Part shown: one piece after another, positions 1 to 5,027 of the stretch
Layout: each line of letters opens with the position of its first letter
How positions within the stretch are numbered: position 1 is the stretch's first letter
Assembly (NCBI GenBank): GCA_002869095.1
Contig: PKTO01000210.1
Location: forward strand, 1 to 5,027
Length of the DNA stretch: 5,027 nucleotides
Direction: 5' to 3'
From: Clostridiales bacterium
GTDB taxonomy: Bacteria > Bacillota > Clostridia > Peptostreptococcales > BM714
Made by a program: the position numbers and the translations under genes
Notes under the pieces: model-generated
Told to the model about the DNA's origin: nothing
The model's input: only the letters and a program-made list of their open reading frames with translations
Databases searched by the model: none

Positions 1-142
1 AAAGGGATGGCTTTGTAATGGCCGAGGGGTCAGGGATGATGGTTCTTGAGACCCTTGAGCATGCAAAGGCCAGAAACGCAAAAATATACGGCGAAATCGT
101 AGGATACGGACTCACCTGCGACGCACACCACATTACAGCGCC

Positions 143-167
143 GGCTCCGGGGTGAGAAGGCGGAGCC
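143..167 (+). other. 7-bp GC-rich stem-loop with the TGA in its loop
   Basis: GGCTCCG (143-149) is perfectly complementary to CGGAGCC (161-167). The 11-base loop (150-160) contains the in-frame TGA. The stem lies within coding sequence for Ala/Pro/Gly-rich residues, so GC-rich complementarity by chance is quite possible. It does not have the layout of a bacterial SECIS element, which lies just downstream of the UGA. Confidence 0.4.
153..155 (+). other. In-frame TGA codon inside fabF
   Basis: The frame beginning at position 3 reads A-P-A-P-G, then TGA, then E-G-G-A-R-A-M, and continues as normal FabF to the stop at 567. The codon replaces a residue that is usually Gly in this loop. TGA is not generally reassigned here, because the phosphofructokinase gene in the same window ends with TGA inside an ATGA overlap and none of the other reading frames contains an internal TGA. 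Confidence 0.9.
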
Positions 168-567
168 AGGGCAATGAAACTGGCAATCGAAGATGCGGGA
201 ATAAACCCGTCAGATGTTTCATACATCAACGCTCACGGAACAAGCACCCCCTACAACGACAAATTCGAAACCCAGGCCATCAAGACAGCCTTCGGGGAAG
301 CGGCAAGGGACATACCGGTAAGCTTGACAAAATCAATGACAGGACACATGCTGGGAGCCGCGGGAGCCATCGAGGCGATTGTATGCGCAAAGGCTTTGCA
401 GGAGGGGTTCGTGCCGGCGACAGCAGGGCTCGTAAAACCCGACCCGGAATGCGATTTGGACTACGTACCGGGCAAGGGACGCCAACAGGAGCTCTCATAC
501 GCCCTATCCAACTCGCTTGGCTTCGGAGGGCACAACGCGTCCATAATCCTTAAAAAATGGGAAGAGT

Positions 568-573
568 AGGAGG
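568..573 (+). promoter_or_regulatory. Ribosome binding site of fabZ overlapping the fabF stop
   Basis: A full AGGAGG begins on the second base of the fabF TAG stop (567-569) and sits six bases before the fabZ ATG. Ribosomes finishing fabF would therefore release on top of the fabZ initiation site. If ribosomes instead stop early, at 153-155, this coupling would be lost unless translation restarts within fabF. Confidence 0.85.
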
Positions 574-579
574 TTTTAC

Positions 580-1002
580 ATGCTTAACTCAAATCAAATC
601 ATGGAAATAATACCGCACAGATACCCTTTCCTGCTAATCGACAGAATAGATGAGATCGAGGAGGGAATATCGGCCAAGGGAATAAAGAATGTGACCGCCA
701 ACGAATACTTTTTCCAGGGGCATTTCCCCGGCGAGCACGTTATGCCTGGAGTTCTCGTAATAGAGGCCCTGGCCCAAGTGGGAGCGGTTGCCATACTTTC
801 CCTACCGAAAAACAAGGGAAAGACAGCGTATTTCGGAGGCATCAAGAAAGCCAGATTCAAAAGAAAGGTGATTCCGGGGGACACTCTGACGCTGGAAACA
901 AGAATAGTAAAGTCAAAGGGTAGCATAGGTTTCGGAGAGGCTGTGGCCAAAGTCGGCGACGAGGTTGCCGTAGAAGCCGAGCTGACATTCGCCATAGGTT
1001 AG
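580..1002 (+). CDS. fabZ: 3-hydroxyacyl-ACP dehydratase FabZ
   Basis: A 140-residue hot-dog-fold enzyme, the usual FabZ length, that dehydrates 3-hydroxyacyl-ACP to trans-2-enoyl-ACP in the cytosolic FASII cycle. The N-terminus has the family's [17 protein letters not shown] signature (residues 7-23). The catalytic His is H48 in [12 protein letters not shown], and the catalytic Glu is E62 in [10 protein letters not shown]. The motif [18 protein letters not shown] follows in the middle of the protein. The start is fixed by a perfect AGGAGG (568-573) six bases upstream of the ATG; this SD overlaps the fabF stop, implying close translational coupling with fabF. It is the last gene before the terminator at 1051-1085. 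A FabN-like dehydratase/isomerase role cannot be excluded by motif alone, but the fabF neighbour and the HFPGxxVMPG form favour ordinary FabZ. Confidence 0.96.
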   Translation: MLNSNQIMEIIPHRYPFLLIDRIDEIEEGISAKGIKNVTANEYFFQGHFPGEHVMPGVLVIEALAQVGAVAILSLPKNKGKTAYFGGIKKARFKRKVIPGDTLTLETRIVKSKGSIGFGEAVAKVGDEVAVEAELTFAIG

Positions 1003-1050
1003 ATTCTGTTTGCCGCAAACGAAGAGTTTTAAAAAATACAAGCAAAATAA

Positions 1051-1085
1051 AAGCCCCGCGTCATGTATAATGTGACGCGGGGCTT
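1051..1085. terminator. Bidirectional intrinsic terminator between fabZ and comFB
   Basis: AAGCCCCGCGTCA (1051-1063) pairs perfectly over 13 bp with 1073-1085 around a 9-base loop. On the minus strand the hairpin is followed by a T-rich stretch (complement of the A-rich 1044-1052), making a strong terminator for the comFB-like gene that ends at 1094. On the plus strand the downstream tract is weaker (CTTCGATCGTTTT), but the same hairpin is the only good stop signal for the fab operon. The location between convergent gene ends fits a shared terminator. Confidence 0.9.
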
Positions 1086-1093
1086 CGATCGTT

Positions 1094-1360
1094 TTAATCA
1101 TGCAAGGGGGATATGTTTACGATTTCGATTGCAATTTTCAATTCCTTCATTATTTCTTCAATATTCTGCTCTTCAATCTCATCAAGCTTCCCGTAGCTTT
1201 CATCGTCATCTGTCACGACGTACTTTGCCGGCAAGTTGTTGAGGGTTAGGGCTAGCACATCTTTGCGGCATTTTTCGCAATTGGCTATGTGGGAGGCTCC
1301 GTCAAGATGCTCTCCCAAGACTTTTTCGACTACGTCTTCCATGTAATTGTGCATTTTCAT
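1094..1360 (-). CDS. comFB: ComFB-family small protein (late competence / cyclic-di-nucleotide receptor family)
   Basis: An 88-residue protein with the ComFB hallmark: an N-terminal helix (NYMEDVVEKVLGEHLDG, residues 5-21) followed by CEKCRKDVLALTLNNLPAKY (28-47), then a short acidic linker and a C-terminal helix. C28 and C31 form a CxxC pair; the B. subtilis homologue is reported to bind zinc and dimerise. Recent work reports ComFB proteins, including cyanobacterial ones, as c-di-GMP or cyclic-di-nucleotide receptors. The start is taken at the ATG of MKMHNY because AAGGAG (1376-1371 on the minus strand) lies ten bases upstream; the longer frame from 1411 adds 17 residues that precede this SD and overlap the promoter. 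The gene has its own promoter, stands alone rather than in a comF operon, and converges on fabZ. The family call is strong; whether its role is competence, motility or lifestyle signalling is unknown. Confidence 0.88.
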   Translation of the reverse strand: MKMHNYMEDVVEKVLGEHLDGASHIANCEKCRKDVLALTLNNLPAKYVVTDDDESYGKLDEIEEQNIEEIMKELKIAIEIVNISPLHD

Positions 1361-1370
1361 AGCTGACCCA

Positions 1371-1376
1371 CTCCTT
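1371..1376 (-). promoter_or_regulatory. Ribosome binding site deciding the comFB start
   Basis: AAGGAG on the minus strand lies 10 bases before the ATG at 1360. It supports the 88-residue form of the protein over the longer frame that opens at 1411. Confidence 0.75.
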
Positions 1377-1392
1377 TTCCTTATATGCTTCC

Positions 1393-1422
1393 ATATTACT
1401 TGAATACCCATAGGGACGTCAA
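1393..1422 (-). promoter_or_regulatory. Sigma-A-type promoter of comFB
   Basis: On the minus strand, TTGACG (1422-1417) and TAATAT (1398-1393) are separated by 18 bases, close to the consensus TTGACA and TATAAT. The predicted transcript would begin near 1386, giving a leader of about 25 bases that contains the SD at 1376-1371. This also argues against translation starting at 1411, which would lie upstream of the transcript start. Confidence 0.65.
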
Positions 1423-1457
1423 TTATGCATGGGCCAAAAGAGTAGTTGAAAACGGGA

Positions 1458-1473
1458 GTTCCTTTAAAGGGAC
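1458..1473. promoter_or_regulatory. Palindrome at the -35 position of the ridA promoter (possible operator)
   Basis: CCTTTAAAGG (1461-1470) is a perfect 10-base palindrome, and the symmetry extends to GTTCCTTTAAAGGGAC (1458-1473) with one mismatched pair. It occupies the place where a -35 element would be expected for the TATAAT at 1484-1489. An overlapping operator is plausible but unproven; AT-rich palindromes of this size also occur by chance. Confidence 0.35.
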
Positions 1474-1480
1474 GGCATTG

Positions 1481-1489
1481 TGCTATAAT
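1481..1489 (+). promoter_or_regulatory. Extended -10 promoter of the ridA-pfp-M3 operon
   Basis: TGCTATAAT is a perfect extended -10 element (TGn plus TATAAT). No good -35 box is found at 16-18 bases upstream, which is acceptable for an extended -10 promoter. Transcription would begin near 1496, a few bases before the AGGAG SD at 1500-1504, giving a very short leader. Confidence 0.7.
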
Positions 1490-1513
1490 GGACGAAAAAA
1501 GGAGAGATATGAT

Positions 1514-1864
1514 ATGGATGATATTTTAAGGCACGGGACATCAAAACGGATGAGCAAGGCGGTTGTACATGGCGGAACCGCTTATTTGTGCGGGCAGGTA
1601 GCATCCGAGCGCACAAGCGATGCGAGGGAACAGACCCGTTCAACTCTCGAAAAAATTGACGGGATTCTAAGCGAAATAGGAACTGACAGAAGCCGCATAC
1701 TGTCGGCGACAATTTATCTGAAAGAAATGTCCGACTACGGAGCCATGAATGAAGCATGGGACAAATGGGTTCCCGAGAACTGCGCTCCCGCCAGGGCCTG
1801 CGTCAAGGCCGACATGGCCGCGGAAGACATACTTGTTGAAATTTCGATAATAGCGGCGGTGTAA
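1514..1864 (+). CDS. RidA family protein (YjgF/YER057c/UK114), YoaB-like
   Basis: A 116-residue cytosolic protein of the Rid superfamily, usually trimeric. Archetypal RidA hydrolyses reactive enamine/imine intermediates released by PLP enzymes; other subgroups have less certain substrates. Visible features are the HGGTAYLCGQVA strand (19-30), the QTRSTLEKIDGILSEIG helix (40-56), RILSATIYLKEMSDYGAMNEAWDKW (61-85) and APARACVKA (91-99). R94 corresponds to the substrate-binding Arg of active Rid proteins, and E109 lies in the ILVEISIIAAV end. The middle and C-terminal half resemble E. coli YoaB more than RidA itself. The ATG at 1514 is chosen because AGGAG (1500-1504) precedes it by nine bases; the longer upstream frame crosses the promoter. 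It is the first gene of the operon with the phosphofructokinase 66 bases downstream. Family is certain, substrate unknown. Confidence 0.92.
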   Translation: MDDILRHGTSKRMSKAVVHGGTAYLCGQVASERTSDAREQTRSTLEKIDGILSEIGTDRSRILSATIYLKEMSDYGAMNEAWDKWVPENCAPARACVKADMAAEDILVEISIIAAV

Positions 1865-1930
1865 TTGTCCGCTTTCAAAGCGCTCCGAATGGGTATAAGG
1901 AAAACATCAATGGACGGGAGCGTGTTTGAT

Positions 1931-3163
1931 ATGAGACTTGAAGGAAAAGTTGTAATAGCGCAAGGAGGCGGGCCCACGCCTGTCATAAACCAGTCGCTTG
2001 TCGGCGCGGTTTTGGAGTCGAGGAAGTTTACACAAATAACAAGGGTGTATGGGGCGGTTAAGGGCATAGAAGGCATAGTGGACGAGAATTTCATAGACCT
2101 TACCCAGGAAACCACGCATAATCTTGAAATGGTTGCAAAGACGCCTTCTGCAGCCCTCCTTTCGACAAGGGTCAAGCCTTCCAAAGAATTTTGCCTCGAG
2201 ATATACAAGACTTTCAAGGCGCACAATGTAAGATATTTTCTGTATATCGGGGGAAACGATTCTGCGGAAACGGTTAGGCTTGTAAACAACTATGCGGAAG
2301 AGGACAAATATGAATTCAGGGCGATGCATATCCCCAAAACAATAGACAACGATTTGGTGGAAAACGACCATACCCCCGGATACGGTTCGGCGGCAAGGTT
2401 TGTTTCAAATGCATTTCTGGGGCTTAATCTCGAAAACAGGGCCCTGGAGGGTGTGCACATAGGCGTTGTGATGGGAAGGGAAGCTGGCTTCTTGACGGCA
2501 TCGAGCGTTCTTGGCAAAAAGTACGATGATGACGGGCCGCATCTCATTTATATTCCCGAAAGGGAGTTCGACATGAAAAAGTTTCTCGCGGACGTAGACA
2601 GGGTTTACAGGGAAAGGGGCAGATGCCTGATAGCTGTTTCGGAAGGCATAAAGGACAGGTCCGGACAATTCCTTTCGAGCAAGTTCATCGAAAGGACTGG
2701 AAAAGACGCTTTCGGAAACCTGCAGTTGTCCGGTAGCGGTGTCCTGGGAGACGTGCTCGCGTCGGCAATACGCGAAAAGCTTAAAATTTCGAGGGTAAGG
2801 GCCGATACCTTGGGCTACCTTCAGAGGTCGTTTGCGGAGATAGTGTCGAAGGTTGACCGTAACGAAGCCAGGGAGGTAGGCGAAAGGGCGGCGCAGTTCG
2901 CAATTTGGAACAACATTGACGGGTCGGTATCCATACAGAGGACCGGGAATTATTCCGTCAACTATGTTTTGAAGCCATTGGCTGATATAGCTGGCAAATC
3001 GAGAACGATGCCCGAAAAATTCATAAATGAAAGCGGCAACGGAGTAACCGACGAGTTTGTAGGATATGTAAGGCCTCTTGTCGGGGATGGGGTAGCAATG
3101 GCTGAGCGTCTTCGCGCGCCCATGGTCAAGAAAATAATAAACAAAGCGGGAGGAGCCAGATGA
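1931..3163 (+). CDS. pfp: 6-phosphofructokinase, probably pyrophosphate-dependent
   Basis: A 410-residue phosphofructokinase that phosphorylates fructose 6-phosphate to the 1,6-bisphosphate in glycolysis. Motifs in order: GGGPTPVINQSL (12-23, phosphoryl-donor loop), GGNDS (107-111), PKTIDNDL (135-142, with the catalytic TID), MGREAGF (181-187) and VSEG (236-239). Asp at the second variable position of GGNDS, where ATP enzymes have Gly (GGDGS), and Lys in PKTIDNDL, where ATP enzymes have Gly, are the known marks of PPi-dependent enzymes, which can run reversibly. The start at 1931 matches the family N-terminus (MRLEGKVVIAQGGGP) and has GGGAG ten bases upstream. An ATG at 1910 with AAGGA eight bases upstream is the main alternative (seven extra residues); an open frame extends back to a TTG at 1865. 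The TGA stop overlaps the next start as ATGA. PPi use is inferred from motifs, not shown. Confidence 0.9.
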   Translation: MRLEGKVVIAQGGGPTPVINQSLVGAVLESRKFTQITRVYGAVKGIEGIVDENFIDLTQETTHNLEMVAKTPSAALLSTRVKPSKEFCLEIYKTFKAHNVRYFLYIGGNDSAETVRLVNNYAEEDKYEFRAMHIPKTIDNDLVENDHTPGYGSAARFVSNAFLGLNLENRALEGVHIGVVMGREAGFLTASSVLGKKYDDDGPHLIYIPEREFDMKKFLADVDRVYRERGRCLIAVSEGIKDRSGQFLSSKFIERTGKDAFGNLQLSGSGVLGDVLASAIREKLKISRVRADTLGYLQRSFAEIVSKVDRNEAREVGERAAQFAIWNNIDGSVSIQRTGNYSVNYVLKPLADIAGKSRTMPEKFINESGNGVTDEFVGYVRPLVGDGVAMAERLRAPMVKKIINKAGGAR

Positions 3164-4854
3164 GATTCGGTGAATTTGATTACAAGAGACCAGACATGAA
3201 GTCGCTCGGGGAAAGGTTTGAAGAAAAACTCGACCGCCTTGTAAATGCGGAAGGAGCGGAAGAGCAGAACCGGGCAATCGAGGAAATCAACCTTTTGAGG
3301 CGGGAATTCGAGTCCATGTCTCAAATATGCTATATAAGGCATACAATCGACACAAAGGATTCCTATTATGAGAATGAACAGAATTTTTTCGATGAAAATG
3401 AGCCTGTATACGAGGGCTTAATAAGCAAATACTACAAAGCAATACTCGGTTCGTCCTTCAAGGAAGACCTGAAAGACCGCTGGGGGGCGCAGCTTTTCAG
3501 ATTGGCTGAAAAATCGGTAAAAGTTTTTTCGGAGGAAATAGTAGAAGACCTCATAGAGGAAAACCGTCTTGCGACAAGGTATACGAAAGTGCTGGCCTCG
3601 GCTCAAATAGAGTTCGGGGGGCGAAAAAGAACGCTTTCGGAAATGAAGCCTTTTCAGATGGATTCGGACAGGAGAGTCAGAAAAGCTGCGAATGACGCCA
3701 AATACGCCTTCATGTGCGGTAACGGAGACGATTTCGACGATATCTTCGACAAGCTTGTAAAGGTCAGGACTCGCATGGCGCGCAGGCTGGGCTATGATAA
3801 TTTTGTCCAGATGGGCTACGACAGAATGCAGAGGACAGACTATGACGCGGAAATGGTAGCATCATACAGGGAAAGCATTCGCCGACACATAACGCCATTG
3901 GCGGTGAAAATAAAGGAACGCCAAAGAAAACGCCTGGGAATCGAAAAGCTTTTCAATTACGACGAACAGATTTTTTACATGGGCGGCAATGCAAAACCAA
4001 TAGGAGACCACGATTTCCTTGTCGAAAAGGCGCGTGAAATGTACAGGGACCTTTCCAAGGAAACAGGGGATTTTTTTGATTTCATGATTGAAAACGAATT
4101 GATGAGCCTGAGGTCGCTGCCGGGCAAATCCCCGGGAGGATACTGCACATATATATCCAAATACAGTTCTCCGTTCATATTCAGCAATTTCAACGGGACT
4201 ACGGATGATGTCGATGTGCTTACGCATGAAGCCGGCCATGCGTTTCAAACCTACATGAGCAGGAAGTATTTGCTCTTGGAGTATAATTTCCCGACCCTCG
4301 AGGCTTGTGAAATCCATTCCATGAGCATGGAATTTTTGACATGGCCCTGGATGGAAAACTTTTTCGGCGATGACGCCGACAAGTATCGCTACGGCCATTT
4401 GAGCCACGCTTTGATGTTTATACCCTATGGCGCGGCGGTGGATGAATTTCAGCATACCGTATACGAAAAGCCGGACGCTTCTCCGTCCGAGAGGCGCAGA
4501 ATGTGGCGCGAAACGGAAATGAAGTACCTTCCATACCTGGACTATGGAGACAACGACTACTTGAACTCGGGAGGATTTTGGCATCAGCAGGGCCACATAT
4601 TCAAAAACCCGTTCTACTATATAGACTACACGCTCGCGCAGGTCTGTGCATTCCAATTCTGGCTTAATGCCGAAAAGTCCAGACAAGAGGCGTGGGCGGC
4701 TTATGCCGGATTGTGCGGACTGGGAGGCAGCCGGTCGTTTTTGGAGCTTGTGGAAGCCGCAGGCTTGGAGTCTCCATTCAAAGAAGAGGTGTTTGAATCC
4801 GTTGCCGGACATATAGACGACTGGCTTGGCAATGCCGTATTCGATTTCCTTTAG
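3160..4854 (+). CDS. M3-family zinc oligoendopeptidase (PepF-related)
   Basis: A 564-residue metallopeptidase of the thimet/oligopeptidase family M3, which cleaves short peptides in the cytosol; no signal peptide or membrane segment is visible. The zinc site is HEAGH (356-360) in DVDVLTHEAGHAFQTYMS, with H356 and H360 as ligands, E357 as the catalytic base and E384 (EACEIHSMSMEF) the likely third ligand. The C-terminal GHIFKNPFYYIDYTLAQ segment (478-494) has the His and Tyr residues that contact substrate in this family. The N-terminal half is helical and charged, as usual for the lid domain. Length and motif context fit the M3 subgroup distinct from classical PepF (about 600 residues). The ATG overlaps the phosphofructokinase stop, with GGGAGGAG (3148-3155) as SD, so translation is coupled. 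Peptides would feed amino-acid fermentation; this link is inferred. Confidence 0.93.
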   Translation: MRFGEFDYKRPDMKSLGERFEEKLDRLVNAEGAEEQNRAIEEINLLRREFESMSQICYIRHTIDTKDSYYENEQNFFDENEPVYEGLISKYYKAILGSSFKEDLKDRWGAQLFRLAEKSVKVFSEEIVEDLIEENRLATRYTKVLASAQIEFGGRKRTLSEMKPFQMDSDRRVRKAANDAKYAFMCGNGDDFDDIFDKLVKVRTRMARRLGYDNFVQMGYDRMQRTDYDAEMVASYRESIRRHITPLAVKIKERQRKRLGIEKLFNYDEQIFYMGGNAKPIGDHDFLVEKAREMYRDLSKETGDFFDFMIENELMSLRSLPGKSPGGYCTYISKYSSPFIFSNFNGTTDDVDVLTHEAGHAFQTYMSRKYLLLEYNFPTLEACEIHSMSMEFLTWPWMENFFGDDADKYRYGHLSHALMFIPYGAAVDEFQHTVYEKPDASPSERRRMWRETEMKYLPYLDYGDNDYLNSGGFWHQQGHIFKNPFYYIDYTLAQVCAFQFWLNAEKSRQEAWAAYAGLCGLGGSRSFLELVEAAGLESPFKEEVFESVAGHIDDWLGNAVFDFL

Positions 4855-4874
4855 AAGAGTGCGGGCATAAGCTA

Positions 4875-4883
4875 TGGTATAAT
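4875..4883 (+). promoter_or_regulatory. Extended -10 promoter upstream of the last gene
   Basis: TGGTATAAT is a perfect extended -10 element lying 21 bases after the peptidase stop, with no clear -35 box. Transcription would begin near 4890, about 24 bases before the ATG at 4914. It closely matches the ridA promoter (TGNTATAATGGA in both). No terminator hairpin is visible between the peptidase and this site, so read-through from the operon is also possible. Confidence 0.6.
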
Positions 4884-4913
4884 GGATTTAAAATTGCTGT
4901 CTCGGAGGATGCA

Positions 4914-5027
4914 ATGAAAAAGACTATCGGATTCATAGTTCCCAACGAAGAAATAGAAAAAAAAATATATGAATTGTTTCCTGAAAGGCTTGAGAGAAAA
5001 GAGCTGATTCTGGAGAGGTTCGATCCC
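4914..5027 (+). CDS. Unidentified protein, N-terminal 38 residues only
   Basis: The frame from the ATG at 4914 stays open to the window end and begins MKKTIGFIVPNEEIEKKIYE. GGAGG (4904-4908) lies five bases upstream and a promoter precedes it, so this is a real gene start. The opening hydrophobic strand (TIGFIVP) followed by a charged helix suggests an alpha/beta fold such as a Rossmann-like or receiver/sensor domain. It is not a signal peptide, because the hydrophobic stretch is too short and is followed at once by acidic residues. I do not recognise the family. A PrpR-type N-terminal sensor domain of a sigma-54 regulator is a weak possibility from the strand-helix pattern alone. Confidence 0.7.
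   Translation, partial: MKKTIGFIVPNEEIEKKIYELFPERLERKELILERFDP

Larger units (their letters stand above)
1..569 (+). pseudogene. fabF: Beta-ketoacyl-ACP synthase II (FabF), 3' part, interrupted by in-frame TGA
   Basis: This is the C-terminal part of the FASII condensing enzyme that extends acyl-ACP with malonyl-ACP in the cytosol. The frame (first full codon at 3) opens with [16 protein letters not shown], typical of FabF, and the 5' end, including the active-site Cys, lies outside the window. Downstream are the catalytic His in NAHGTST (codon 234-236), the Lys of LTKSMTGH (330-332), the second catalytic His (345-347) and the C-terminal GFGGHN motif. The TAG stop is at 567-569. The frame is broken at 153-155 by TGA, where relatives have Gly in a context like APAPGGEGGARAM; one G-to-T change from GGA explains it. 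No other damage or frame change is visible, so this may be a recent nonsense mutation, a sequence error, or, less likely, recoding. It lies 10 bases upstream of fabZ and is probably cotranscribed with it. The family call is very secure; the pseudogene status is not. Confidence 0.85.

Noticed and set aside
153..155. TGA as a selenocysteine codon in fabF.
   Set aside because: FabF has Gly here rather than a Cys, and no convincing SECIS hairpin follows the codon; the stem found surrounds the TGA instead.
152..553. 133-residue plus-strand frame overlapping fabF.
   Set aside because: Arg-rich, low-plausibility protein fully overlapping the conserved FabF frame; a shadow frame.
1008..1020. Small hairpin GTTTG-CCG-CAAAC just after the fabZ stop, possibly a separate terminator.
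   Set aside because: Only 5 bp and not directly followed by a T run; the 13-bp hairpin at 1051-1085 is far better.
1064..1072. A perfect TATAAT (1066-1071) in the loop of the 1051-1085 hairpin, which could drive a transcript antisense to comFB.
   Set aside because: No -35 element at suitable spacing, no TGn extension, and the loop is simply AT-rich within a terminator.
1890..1899. TATAAG (1894-1899) as a separate promoter for the phosphofructokinase gene.
   Set aside because: The last base departs from consensus, TG spacing is wrong for an extended -10, and no -35 box sits 16-18 bases upstream.
2405..3277. Long minus-strand frame (290 residues) opposite the phosphofructokinase gene.
   Set aside because: No recognisable motif or SD; it is antisense to a strongly conserved gene and explained by its codon pattern.
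3862..4812. Long minus-strand frame (316 residues) opposite the M3 peptidase.
   Set aside because: No family motif or start signal; shadow of the conserved peptidase frame.

Overview
The window looks like chromosomal DNA from a low-to-mid GC Gram-positive anaerobe, most likely a member of the Clostridia. This is inferred from strong Shine-Dalgarno (SD) sites, sigma-A type TGnTATAAT promoters, heavy use of AGA/AGG (Arg) and ATA (Ile) codons, a fabF-fabZ pair of FASII type, a PPi-type phosphofructokinase and a ComFB-like protein. No species can be named from the sequence alone. I see no mobile element, CRISPR array, rRNA or tRNA.

Layout. (1) Positions 1-1002, plus strand: the 3' end of fabF (beta-ketoacyl-ACP synthase II), followed by fabZ (3-hydroxyacyl-ACP dehydratase). 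These are two consecutive activities of the fatty-acid elongation cycle and probably the distal end of a fab operon. The fabF reading frame is interrupted by an in-frame TGA at 153-155, although the protein on both sides is canonical and in the same frame. (2) Positions 1051-1085: a perfect 13-bp GC-rich hairpin between convergent genes, acting as a shared terminator. (3) Positions 1094-1360, minus strand: a small ComFB-family protein, a family recently linked to cyclic-di-nucleotide binding. (4) Positions 1361-1513: a divergent promoter region, with a sigma-A promoter for comFB on the minus strand, an extended -10 promoter for the plus-strand operon, and a palindrome where the plus promoter's -35 box should be. 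(5) Positions 1514-4854, plus strand: a probable operon of a RidA-family (YoaB-like) protein, a PPi-type 6-phosphofructokinase and an M3-family zinc oligopeptidase. The last two genes overlap by 4 bases (ATGA). (6) Positions 4875-5027: a further extended -10 promoter and the first 38 codons of an unidentified gene that runs off the window.

Functionally, the window joins the end of lipid synthesis to a metabolic operon: glycolysis using PPi, peptide breakdown, and Rid-type enamine/imine damage control suited to amino-acid catabolism. The link between the three operon genes is inferred from layout only.

The most notable observation is the interrupted fabF. I did not find convincing evidence of a new multi-gene system; the remaining findings are modest regulatory or family-level points.
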